Program-made: the position numbers and the translations under genes
DNA from: an uncultured Coriobacteriales bacterium
GTDB lineage: Bacteria > Actinomycetota > Coriobacteriia > Coriobacteriales > UMGS124
DNA: 64,000 nt
Assembly (NCBI GenBank): GCA_934636245.1
Contig: CAKUAI010000010.1
Span: forward strand, 62,001-126,000
Direction of reading: 5' to 3'
Shown: positions 51,346-59,457 of the stretch, one piece after another
Position numbering within the stretch: position 1 is the stretch's first letter
How the letters are laid out: each line of letters opens with the position of its first letter
Notes under the pieces: generated by a model
What the model was told of the DNA's origin: nothing
What the model saw: only the letters and a program-made list of their open reading frames with translations
The model's database searches: none

Positions 51346-51546
51346 ATGAAAGAGCTCTTTGGCCTTCAGATTCCCGAACCGCTGTTCTGGGTAATCGTCG
51401 CCGTCGTGATCGTTGTCGTTATTGCCGCGATTGCCATTCCCATCTACAAGGGCTACAAAGCCGAGCTTGAGCGCCAGGCAAAGCTAGAAGCCAAGAAGAA
51501 GGCCGCTGCAAAGAAGAAGGCCGCCGCCAAGAAGACAAGCAGGTAA
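51346..51546 (+). CDS. Small single-helix membrane protein with Lys/Ala tail
   Basis: A 66-residue protein: a short N-terminus (MKELFGLQIPEPLF), one membrane helix (WVIVAVVIVVVIAAIAIPIY), then a basic tail with repeats of KKKAAAK. The ribosome binding site AAAGAAAGGACC precedes the ATG. It lies between two strong terminators and is therefore a single-gene unit. Function is unknown; a structural or membrane-to-nucleoid role could be imagined from the basic tail, without evidence. Confidence 0.7.
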   Translation: MKELFGLQIPEPLFWVIVAVVIVVVIAAIAIPIYKGYKAELERQAKLEAKKKAAAKKKAAAKKTSR

Positions 51547-51575
51547 AACGCGCTGACTCCCAACGCACCCAACGC

Positions 51576-51618
51576 AAAGAGGGCCCCTTTCCCGCACGCC
51601 AGGAAAGGGGCCCTCTTT
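51576..51618. terminator. Terminator after the small membrane protein gene
   Basis: AAAGAGGGCCCCTTTCC pairs with GGAAAGGGGCCCTCTTT around a short loop. It is A/T-flanked on both sides and so able to work in both directions. Confidence 0.9.
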
Positions 51619-51640
51619 CGTGCCGATAGAATGTGCAGCA

Positions 51641-51870
51641 GGCCAGAACCCGCACCCCACCAAAACGCGGGTTCTGGCCTGCAAGGCGCGCAGGGCCGAC
51701 GTGCGCGGTGCGGGCCTTTGGCCTACTGGACGTACGTGAGCCTCCCGGGAACGAAGCGGACGAGGTTCCGCATCCCACCAAAAGCGGGTTCTGGCCTGCA
51801 AGGCGTCCAGAGGCGATGTGTACTGGAGTACATGAGCACCTGCGGAACGCAGCGGACGAGGTTCCGCTAC
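51641..51870. repeat. Tandem structured repeat, about two units of 115-120 bp
   Basis: This non-coding stretch between convergent genes contains two related units. Shared blocks are CCCACCAAAA followed by GCGGGTTCTGGCCTGCAAGGCG (51655 and 51774 onward) and GCGGACGAGGTTCCGC (about 51757 and 51851 onward). Each unit can fold: GCCAGAACCCGC/GCGGGTTCTGGC is a perfect 12-bp stem around copy one, and GCGGAAC/GTTCCGC closes the end of copy two. No ribosome binding site or credible frame is present. It fits an intergenic repeat family or a structured RNA. Confidence 0.7.
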
Positions 51871-51871
51871 A

Positions 51872-54800
51872 TCATCCAAGTGTGCCGTTGGAGAGGGTGT
51901 AGGTGTCATCGGCGATGGCTCCCGCGCTTGCGCGGTGGGTCACGATGACCACGGTCTTGTCGGCGCGGTTCTCTTGCAGTGCCTTGAGGACGCTTGCCTC
52001 GGAGAGGGCGTCGAGATTGCTGGTGGGTTCATCGAGCAAAAGCAGCGGCGCATCCTGCAAGAAGACACGGGCAAGGCCCAGGCGCTGGCGCTCGCCGCCG
52101 GAGAGCGAGTCGCCCAGCTCGGCCAGTTGCGTGTCGAGGCCCTGCGGCAGGCGCTCCACAAGCTCGCGCAAGGCCGCTTTCTCAAGCGCTGCCATGAGCT
52201 CTTCGTCGTTCGCGTCTGCCTTGGCCACGAGGAGGTTCCCGCGGATGGTGGCGGCAAAGAGGAACGTGTCCTGCTCCATAAGGCCTTGCTGGCTGCGCAG
52301 GCTCGCGGTGTTCACGTCGCGCAGGTCAAGGCCGGAAATGGTCACGCGGCCGCTCTGAGGATCCCAGAAACGCATGAGGAGCTTGAGCAGGGTCGACTTG
52401 CCCATGCCGCTGGGCCCGGCGATGCGCACGACGCGCCCAGGGCGGATGTTGACATCGATGTCGGAGAGAATCTTCTTGTCGCGATAGGCGAAGCTCACCT
52501 CGCGCATGGCCATGCCCTCAAACGTACTGACGTCGACGCCGTCGGTCACCTCAGGCGTCTGAGGGGTCTCTTCGAGCAGGTCGAGCACGCGTGAGCCTGC
52601 GGCGAGGGTCTGCTGCAGGGTGCTTCCCAGGGCGGCGACGGCCAAAAGCGGCCCGAAGGAGGCCATGAAGGTGCCTGCCGCCATGACGGCGCGGCCGAAT
52701 TCGAGCGTTCCCTGCATGACGAACATCATTGCCAGCGCAATCATTGCGACGTCGAGCGCCAGCACCACAGCACCTGAGATGGCCAGGGCGTTGGCGCTGC
52801 GGCCCTTGAGCTTGCGCTCGGTTGAGGCGAGCGATGCCATGCGCTCGTCCAGCTCGCGGGCACGCTGCTTCTGGGCGCCGAACTGGAGGGTCTCAGACAG
52901 GCCGCGCAGCGAGTCGAGCACGAAGGAGTTCATTTTACCCACCTGCTGGCGCAGTTCGAGGCCGCCTGTCGCGGTGTAGCGGGAAGAGCACCACGGCACG
53001 ACGACGCCTACGCAGATGAAGCCGAGCGCCGCGAAGCCAGCAAGCTGCGGTGCCTGGAGACCGATGAAGACGAGCACGATGATGCTGACGGTAAGGGCAA
53101 TCGCGGCAGGTGAGAGGGTGTGTGCGTAGAAGACCTCAAGCAGTTCGATGTCGGCGGTGACCAGGGAGACGAGGTCGCCCTTCTCCTTGCCCTCGAGCTT
53201 GGCGGGGGCAAGGCGGCGCATGGCGGCAAAGACCTTGTCGCGCACAAGCGCCAGCACCCTGAAGGCCAGGTAGTGGTTGCACAGCTGCTCGGCATAGCGC
53301 AGGGGTCCACGTGCGACGCCGCACACGACGGCGGCCACAGTGGCGACGCCTGCGGCAATCCAATGTGCCTGACCCTCAAGGTCGAGCAGTGCCGAGGTCG
53401 CCAGGACCGTGATGCCTATTGCGGCGAGGAAGCCGGCGACACCGAGCACGACGGCGCAGGCGAGCACACCCAACAAAGGACGGGTGAGCTTCACGAGCTC
53501 GAGCATGATGCGAACTTTGCCGCGCTTGGGGGTCGTGGCACCCGCGCTTGCAGTTGCCTGCAGAGAGGGAGCATCGCCGGCGGCCTCAAACGAAGCGTCT
53601 GCGGTCGTGCTCGCCGCATTCCCAGCGGTACGGCACCCCTGTTTGCCGACTTCTTCACCTGCGTTCTCAGAGACACTGCATGCCATTTCGCCGGCTGCTG
53701 CACCCGCATCCTCGCCTGCCTGGCATGCTTGCCCGCCGACCTGCGTGCCTGCACCTTCGCCACTGCGAGCCGAGAAGTCCTCAAGCTCTGCCTGACGCGC
53801 CCAAAGACGTGCGTAGGGGCCGTCCTGGCCTGCAAGCTCCTCATGGGTTCCCGTCTGCACGACGCAGCCGGCTTCGAAGACGTACACCTTGTCGCAGCCG
53901 CGCAGGGCAGCCAGGCGGTGCGACACCATGACGACGGTCTTGGTGCGTGCAAGCTCGGCCACGGCGTCGATGATCGCGGCCTCGCTGTCTGCATCGATGT
54001 TGGAGGTTGCCTCGTCGAAGATATAGACGGGCGTGTCATGCAGCAGGGCGCGTGCCATGGCGAGGCGCTGGCGCTGGCCGCCGGAGAGGTTCGTGCCCTC
54101 GGCGCTGACGGGGGCGTCCAAGCCGCCGCTGCGACGCACGAAATCGTCGATGCGGCAGCGGCTGAGAGCCTCCCACAGCTCGTCGTCACTTGCCCCGGGG
54201 CGTGCCATCAACAGGTTCGAGCGCACGGTGCCGGCAAAGAGGAAGCTGCGAAAGCCCACATAGGTCACCGTGTCGCGCAGGCTTTCGGCTGAGATGTCGC
54301 CTAGATCGATACCGCCGATCTCCACGCTGCCGGTATAGCTGCGGTTGGCGCCTGTGAGGATGCCGGCCAAGGTCGACTTGCCCGACCCGCTTGCGCCCGT
54401 GATGCCCACGAAGCCGCCGGGCCTTGCCGTGAAGTCGGCGTCCTGGAGCACGGTGCGGGTTCCGTCATAGGAGTAGGACACGTTGCGGCATTCGATGCCC
54501 ACCGAAGTGCGGGTGACGGCCTGGGTGCCGCGGGCGGGCTCGGGGGCGTCGATGATGCGGTACATGCGCTCGGCTGCGGCCATGCCGCCCGTTGCCGTGT
54601 GGAAGAACGAGCCCAGCGTGCGCAGTGGGATGAAGAAGTCTGCCGCGAGGAACACGAAGGCGAACGCGCCGGCAAAGGTCACGGTGCCGGCCGCATAGGA
54701 GTTGAGCATCACGACGATGCCGGCTGCGGCACCCGCAAAGGCAAAGATGTCCATGACGATCACGGAGTTCAGCTGCATGGTGAGCAGGCGCATCGTAGCC

Positions 54801-55489
54801 TTGCGGAACTTCTCCGCCTCCTCGTTCATCCTGCGATGACGTCCCTCATCGGCCCCGAAGACCTTAAGCGTGGTGAGACCCTGGATGCTCTCCAGGAAAA
54901 GCGCGCCCAGGTCGGTGTAGGAGTGCCAGTAGTCGCCCATGATGCGCTTGGCGATCTTCATGACAGTCATGAGGGAGATCGGAATGAGCGGCACGCAGCA
55001 CAGGAGCACCACTGCGGCCGGGGTGCATAGCGGGGCCAGGCAGAAGAAGAGCGTAACCGAGGCAATGAGGGAGTAGAAGAGTTGCGGCAGGTAGTTGCCG
55101 AAATACGCCTCAAGCTGCTCGACGCCTTCGACGCAAAGCTGCGTTGCCTCGCTCGTGGCGACGGTCTCGCGATAGCTCGGCCCCATGCGCACGAGCTTGT
55201 CGTACACGAGCGTGCGCACGCGCTGCTTGGCCAAGGCGGACGCCGCAAGGCCCTGCTTGGTTGCCTGGGCTTGGCAGACGAGCCTCATTGCCACGGCCAC
55301 GACGGCCGTGAGAAGCGTACGAACTAGGTCGATTCCTGCGGCGTCGCCGGCAAGCACGGACTGCAGCAAGCCACCTACGCTCACGAACAGGACGACGTTG
55401 GCTAAAAGGGCCAGCCACTGCAGGGCGACGTTGCCGGCGATGTGGCGCATGACGCCGGGAACGAGGGAAAACAAGCGTTTATCAAACAC
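51872..55489 (-). CDS. Fused CydD-CydC-like ABC exporter (two permease-ATPase units in one chain)
   Basis: A 1205-residue protein carrying two complete half-transporters. Unit one (about 1-570) has six membrane helices with a CydD-like stretch VEGVEQLEAYFGNYLPQLFYS, Walker A GASGSGKST, signature NLSGGQRQRLAMARALL and Walker B VYIFDEATSNID. A low-complexity linker of about 95 residues rich in Ala, Gly, Glu and Cys follows. Unit two has Walker A GPSGMGKST, signature SLSGGERQRLGLARVFL and LLLLDEPTSNLD. In other bacteria the CydDC heterodimer exports thiols or handles haem for cytochrome bd; no cydAB is seen here. The gene runs toward the structured repeat. The ribosome binding site GAGGAATCGCC lies just upstream. 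Confidence 0.9.
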   Translation of the reverse strand: MFDKRLFSLVPGVMRHIAGNVALQWLALLANVVLFVSVGGLLQSVLAGDAAGIDLVRTLLTAVVAVAMRLVCQAQATKQGLAASALAKQRVRTLVYDKLVRMGPSYRETVATSEATQLCVEGVEQLEAYFGNYLPQLFYSLIASVTLFFCLAPLCTPAAVVLLCCVPLIPISLMTVMKIAKRIMGDYWHSYTDLGALFLESIQGLTTLKVFGADEGRHRRMNEEAEKFRKATMRLLTMQLNSVIVMDIFAFAGAAAGIVVMLNSYAAGTVTFAGAFAFVFLAADFFIPLRTLGSFFHTATGGMAAAERMYRIIDAPEPARGTQAVTRTSVGIECRNVSYSYDGTRTVLQDADFTARPGGFVGITGASGSGKSTLAGILTGANRSYTGSVEIGGIDLGDISAESLRDTVTYVGFRSFLFAGTVRSNLLMARPGASDDELWEALSRCRIDDFVRRSGGLDAPVSAEGTNLSGGQRQRLAMARALLHDTPVYIFDEATSNIDADSEAAIIDAVAELARTKTVVMVSHRLAALRGCDKVYVFEAGCVVQTGTHEELAGQDGPYARLWARQAELEDFSARSGEGAGTQVGGQACQAGEDAGAAAGEMACSVSENAGEEVGKQGCRTAGNAASTTADASFEAAGDAPSLQATASAGATTPKRGKVRIMLELVKLTRPLLGVLACAVVLGVAGFLAAIGITVLATSALLDLEGQAHWIAAGVATVAAVVCGVARGPLRYAEQLCNHYLAFRVLALVRDKVFAAMRRLAPAKLEGKEKGDLVSLVTADIELLEVFYAHTLSPAAIALTVSIIVLVFIGLQAPQLAGFAALGFICVGVVVPWCSSRYTATGGLELRQQVGKMNSFVLDSLRGLSETLQFGAQKQRARELDERMASLASTERKLKGRSANALAISGAVVLALDVAMIALAMMFVMQGTLEFGRAVMAAGTFMASFGPLLAVAALGSTLQQTLAAGSRVLDLLEETPQTPEVTDGVDVSTFEGMAMREVSFAYRDKKILSDIDVNIRPGRVVRIAGPSGMGKSTLLKLLMRFWDPQSGRVTISGLDLRDVNTASLRSQQGLMEQDTFLFAATIRGNLLVAKADANDEELMAALEKAALRELVERLPQGLDTQLAELGDSLSGGERQRLGLARVFLQDAPLLLLDEPTSNLDALSEASVLKALQENRADKTVVIVTHRASAGAIADDTYTLSNGTLG

Positions 55490-55587
55490 GGCGATTCCTC
55501 TGCTATCTCGCGAAAAAGGTAAGCTCAGGATAATTATTTCGCAGGATAGCAGACTAGTTATGTCTATTAAACTCTTACAACAAAAAG

Positions 55588-57465
55588 TTAGAGAGTGTAA
55601 TCAGAGGGTGCCTCGTGTTCGGCTGACCAGCCGTAATATCCCAGCTCGCGCATGGACTCGTCGCTGCGAAGGAAGTGCTTACGGCTCACATCCCCCTGCG
55701 TGCCCTGATCGGGAGTCGGATCGTCCCAAGTCACATCGACGTGGTACCAAGTGCCGTCGATGCACACCATGTTCCACTGATGTGCCATGTCCTCGCTGCG
55801 CACAATGACGCAGGGCACGCCGAGTCGCTCCATTGCAAGCATGAAGGCTTGCGAATACCCTTCGCACACCGCCGTCGCATTGGCGAACAGGCCGTATGCC
55901 GTATGTGAGGCACGGCTGTCGTCCTGGTCGTAGACGACGTGCCGCACGAGCCAGTCATGCACGGCGAGCACCTGCGTCGCCGTGTCGGTCTGCGGGTCCA
56001 CCCAGTCGCACGCCCATGCCGCGCCGTCGGTGAGCAGCTGCTTGTTTTGGACGATCTCGCTGGGGGAGAGGCGATACTCTGCCGTGAGGGAGCACACGAC
56101 GCAGTCCTCGTCGTTTGAGGCGGTGTTGGAGAGAAACGTCGCGCCCATGCTCGCCACATACCCATACCAGGCAGGGTCGAGCATGTCGAAGGCTTGGCTG
56201 ACCTCGCGATAGGTAAGGCGATAGCGCTCGATGCCGTCCAGGCTCGGCGCACCCTGGTCGAGCAGCTTCTTCCAAAGGTCCTGCGCCAAAGCCATGCGCG
56301 ACTGCTCGCTCGACCCGGCGACCTTGTCGTAATAGCCCTGCGGCACCCGGGCGGGGGCGTCCCAAGAGGAGACGCCGCCGGCGCGCATGGCGTCGTCGTT
56401 GCACAGGAAGTAGAGAAGCGTGGCCTGCTCGCTTTTCTTGGTGCGCGAGTCCCAGTAGAGGTCGACGTGGTACCAGGAACCGTCCACGTTCACGAGGTTC
56501 CAGTAAGTGCCCGCGTCATCCCCGGCGCCCGTGTCATGAAGCACCAGGCAGTCGATGCCGAGCTGGTCGAGCACGAGCTTGTAGGCGTCGGCGAAGCCCT
56601 TGCCCACGGCGTTGCCTTCCACAAGGCACCCGTAGGCGCAGAAGAGCGTGGAGGTGCTGCCCGATACGCCCAGGCAGCGGGCCTGCAGGGCCTCTGCTGC
56701 GGCGAGCGCCACCTCTTCGTCGCTAGCCGCGCTGCTGGCCCGCACTTGGGCGACGACCTCGTCAACTGCAGCATCTACGCTCTGGGTGTAGCTGGCCTGC
56801 AGGTCGTCGTCGATGAGGTAGTGCAGCTCAAAACCGGTGAGCGTGCAGGCGTCCTCGTCGTCGGCGTTGTCGAGGTAGTAGTACTCGATGCCGTTTACGT
56901 AGTCGAGTCTGGCGTCTTGCAGCAGCAGGTCGTAGGCCGTCAGGACGTCGCCCACGGTGAGGCCCTCGCCGGCGAGGCCGTCGACCTTGTCCGAGAAGTC
57001 CCCGGCGACCTGAGTGAGCACATCGAGCGCCTCCGACTGGGAGGCGGTGAGCTCGGCATCCGGCCTGCTGGCCGTGGGGGTGCCGCTCTCTTCGCCTGCC
57101 TCGGTCTGCGTGCCAGTCGCTGCGGGCGTCTTGCCGTCCGCCTCGTCGCTCGGGTCGGCCGCGCGGGTGGCGTCCTCGCCTGATGCGGCCTGTTCGGTGG
57201 GTGTGGGTGCCTCGTCACTCAGGCCGTCATACTCCGGCTGCACGCTGTCGCCTGGCGTCTCGTCAAGCGAGCAGCCCGCGGGGATAACGTCGCCTGCCAG
57301 CTGCGCGACGACATCCACCGTGTCGCCCGCCAGCTGTGCGGCGGCGCCAGACACGTCGTCTGTCAGGCGTTGCGCCGTCTGGCCAATGTGGTGTAGCTCG
57401 TCGGGTGCGGCGAGCGTGAAGCCCAGCGCGATGGCTGCCGCAAGTATGAGAGGCCAGGGGCGCAT
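55588..57465 (-). CDS. Exported protein with one degenerate and one intact transglutaminase-like domain
   Basis: A 625-residue protein with an N-terminal signal or anchor helix (LILAAAIALGFTLAA). An acidic Thr/Ala/Glu-rich region lies at 65-145. Domain one (about 220-345) and domain two (about 440-600) align with each other around the active site. Domain two has the triad Cys534 (TAVCEGYSQAF), His562 (MAHQWNMV) and Asp577 (WYHVDVTWDD). Domain one has Gly288 in place of Cys and Thr320 in place of His but keeps Asp335 (WYHVDLYWD), so it cannot be active and may bind substrate. The start codon lies 7 bases after the EtfA stop, with a weak ribosome binding site, so it may be read with the lactate dehydrogenase operon. 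Target unknown. Confidence 0.85.
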   Translation of the reverse strand: MRPWPLILAAAIALGFTLAAPDELHHIGQTAQRLTDDVSGAAAQLAGDTVDVVAQLAGDVIPAGCSLDETPGDSVQPEYDGLSDEAPTPTEQAASGEDATRAADPSDEADGKTPAATGTQTEAGEESGTPTASRPDAELTASQSEALDVLTQVAGDFSDKVDGLAGEGLTVGDVLTAYDLLLQDARLDYVNGIEYYYLDNADDEDACTLTGFELHYLIDDDLQASYTQSVDAAVDEVVAQVRASSAASDEEVALAAAEALQARCLGVSGSTSTLFCAYGCLVEGNAVGKGFADAYKLVLDQLGIDCLVLHDTGAGDDAGTYWNLVNVDGSWYHVDLYWDSRTKKSEQATLLYFLCNDDAMRAGGVSSWDAPARVPQGYYDKVAGSSEQSRMALAQDLWKKLLDQGAPSLDGIERYRLTYREVSQAFDMLDPAWYGYVASMGATFLSNTASNDEDCVVCSLTAEYRLSPSEIVQNKQLLTDGAAWACDWVDPQTDTATQVLAVHDWLVRHVVYDQDDSRASHTAYGLFANATAVCEGYSQAFMLAMERLGVPCVIVRSEDMAHQWNMVCIDGTWYHVDVTWDDPTPDQGTQGDVSRKHFLRSDESMRELGYYGWSAEHEAPSDYTL

Positions 57466-57472
57466 AATCGAG

Positions 57473-58663
57473 TTACCTGTTCTCGAGGCGTGAGACGAGG
57501 TCGCGCAGGATCTCGACGCAGTCGCCCACCACGCTGTAGGTGGCGTGCCCGAAGATGGGCGCCTCGGGGTCGGAGTTGATCGCGACGACGCACTGAGCCC
57601 CGCCGATGCCGGCCAGATGCTGGATGGCGCCCGAGACGCCCACGCTCACCAGAAGCCTGGGGGCCACGGACACGCCGGTCTGACCCACCTGGTGGGGGTA
57701 TTCGAGCCAGCCCTGCTCAACCAGGGGGCGTGAACAGCCGAGCTTGGCGCCGATGAGCTCGGCGAGCCTGCTTGCAAGCGCCAGGTTCTTCTTGGCGCCG
57801 ATGCCGCGACCCACCACGACGAGCACTTCGGCGTCGGCGACCGAGTCGTCCTGCGGTGCGGCGAGGCGCTCGAGCACCTCGACATGAGATATCGCCTCGG
57901 CAGGTACGCCTACCTGCTCGATTGTCGCGGTGCGCTCAGGGTCGATGGTGGGCGCCGCGAGCACGCCGGGGCGCACCGTCGCCATCTGGGGGCGGGCGTC
58001 GGGGCACACGATGGTCGCCATGAGGTTGCCGCCGAACGTGGGTCGGGTCTGCTGCAGCAGGCGCGTCTCGGGGTCGATGGCAAGGCCGGTGCAGTCTGCC
58101 GTGAGCCCGCACCTCACGCGCGCCGCCACGCACGGGGCGAGCTCGCGGCCGAAGGCAGTGGCCCCGAACAGGACGATTTCAGGGGAGCGCGTCTCGATGA
58201 GGTCGACCATCCAGGCAGCGAAAGGCTCGCATGCCCCATCTGCCAGGCGCTTGTCACTGGCTACAAGGACCTGGTCGGCTCCGGCTCCCGCAAGCAGCTG
58301 CGCTTGTCCCTCAAGCGTCTCCTGGTCTGCGTCGCTTCCCAGCACGGCTACGACGTTGCAGCCCAATGCATCTGCCAGGCCGCGGGCGGCACCCACGAGC
58401 TCGAAGGCGACAGGTAGTGCCTGCCCGTCGGCAGCCTGGGCAAACACCCATACGTCCTGGCATGCTTTCGCGTCGCCTAGCGTGGACTTGCGCACGATTT
58501 CGATGGCGTCGAAGGGGCAGGCGTCCACGCACATGCCGCACAGCACGCAGGCGTCATTCACGCGCGCGAGCCTGCCGTCCATCTGAAGCGCTCTCGAGGC
58601 GCATGTCCTCACGCACCTGCCGCAACCGCGGCAAGCCTGCGCGTCGATAACGAGTCCCGTCAC
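57473..58663 (-). CDS. etfA: Electron transfer flavoprotein alpha subunit with N-terminal ferredoxin domain
   Basis: A 396-residue protein. Residues 1-60 hold two [4Fe-4S] sites (Cys11/14/17/21 and Cys39/42/45/49). The EtfA part follows, ending in the FAD-binding domain with VVGRGIGAKKNLALASRLAE, GQTGVSVAPRLLVSVGVSGAIQH and the adenine-site AINSDPEAPIF. Ferredoxin-EtfA fusions occur in bifurcating Etf complexes, such as LctC of Acetobacterium woodii, which couples lactate oxidation by NAD+ to ferredoxin oxidation. The GTG start overlaps the etfB stop by 4 bases. It is the third gene of the FAD dehydrogenase-etfB-etfA operon. Confidence 0.93.
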   Translation of the reverse strand: MTGLVIDAQACRGCGRCVRTCASRALQMDGRLARVNDACVLCGMCVDACPFDAIEIVRKSTLGDAKACQDVWVFAQAADGQALPVAFELVGAARGLADALGCNVVAVLGSDADQETLEGQAQLLAGAGADQVLVASDKRLADGACEPFAAWMVDLIETRSPEIVLFGATAFGRELAPCVAARVRCGLTADCTGLAIDPETRLLQQTRPTFGGNLMATIVCPDARPQMATVRPGVLAAPTIDPERTATIEQVGVPAEAISHVEVLERLAAPQDDSVADAEVLVVVGRGIGAKKNLALASRLAELIGAKLGCSRPLVEQGWLEYPHQVGQTGVSVAPRLLVSVGVSGAIQHLAGIGGAQCVVAINSDPEAPIFGHATYSVVGDCVEILRDLVSRLENR

Positions 58664-59454
58664 AGTCCCATCTCCTCAAACATATCGGCGAGCTTGGCCG
58701 CCTGCTGGGATGCGTCGCCCTCCACGGGCGTGCAGCCGCCCGACCTCTCAGGGGTGAACGAGCGCACGACTTGCGTGGGCGACCCTGCAAGGCCGATGCG
58801 CGCGGGGTCGGCGCCCACTGCCTGGGCATTGCGCACCTCCACCGGTCCCTCGCAGCTCCAACGCACCCCGGAGATGCTCGGCATGCGTGGCGTGCACACG
58901 TCCTTGGCGACGGTGATGACGCAGGGCAGGTCCACGCGCACGATCGCCTCCCCGGCGTCGGTCGCGCGGCGAAGGGTCAGTTGCTGCTCGTCGGCCGCCA
59001 CGACCTCCAAGACGTCGGTTACACAAGGGACGCCGAGGACGCAGGCGAGTTCGGGGCCGATTTGAGCGGTGTCGCCGTCCACGGCCATTTTGCCACATAT
59101 GACCAGGTCGGTGTGCCAGCCGTTCTTGGTCAGGTCGGCCAGGCCGCACGACAGGGAATACGAGGTGGCAAGCGTGTCGGCTCCCGCAAAGGCGCGGTCG
59201 GAGAGCAGAAGGCCCTGGTCGGCCCCGCGGGCCAGACAGTCGCGCAGCAGTCGCTCGGTGTCGGGGATGCCCATGGACAGGGCGCACACGCGCCCGCCCA
59301 GCTGCTCCTTCAGGCGCACGGCGACTTCGAGGGCGGTTTGGTCGAAGGGGTTGACGACGCTCTGGCGCCCGTCGCGTACGAGCGTGTTGGTCACGGGGTC
59401 CATCTTCACCTCGGTGGTGGAGGGGACCGCCTTGATGCAAACGACGGTGTTCAT
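58660..59454 (-). CDS. etfB: Electron transfer flavoprotein beta subunit
   Basis: A 264-residue EtfB: N-terminal VVCIKAVPSTTEVKMDP and NPFDQTALEVAVRLKE, the nucleotide-site GKMAVDGDTAQIGPELA, and the family signature AKDVCTPRMPSISGVRWS. It binds the second flavin or AMP and docks on EtfA. In bifurcating complexes this subunit's FAD is the branching site that accepts the hydride from NADH. It starts 3 bases after the dehydrogenase stop and overlaps etfA, a tightly coupled operon. Confidence 0.95.
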   Translation of the reverse strand: MNTVVCIKAVPSTTEVKMDPVTNTLVRDGRQSVVNPFDQTALEVAVRLKEQLGGRVCALSMGIPDTERLLRDCLARGADQGLLLSDRAFAGADTLATSYSLSCGLADLTKNGWHTDLVICGKMAVDGDTAQIGPELACVLGVPCVTDVLEVVAADEQQLTLRRATDAGEAIVRVDLPCVITVAKDVCTPRMPSISGVRWSCEGPVEVRNAQAVGADPARIGLAGSPTQVVRSFTPERSGGCTPVEGDASQQAAKLADMFEEMGL

Positions 59455-59457
59455 CGC

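Noticed and set aside
51484..51909. Minus-strand frame of 141 codons through the structured repeat
   Set aside because: It spans a terminator and repeats with no ribosome binding site; its repeated peptide simply reflects the DNA repeat.
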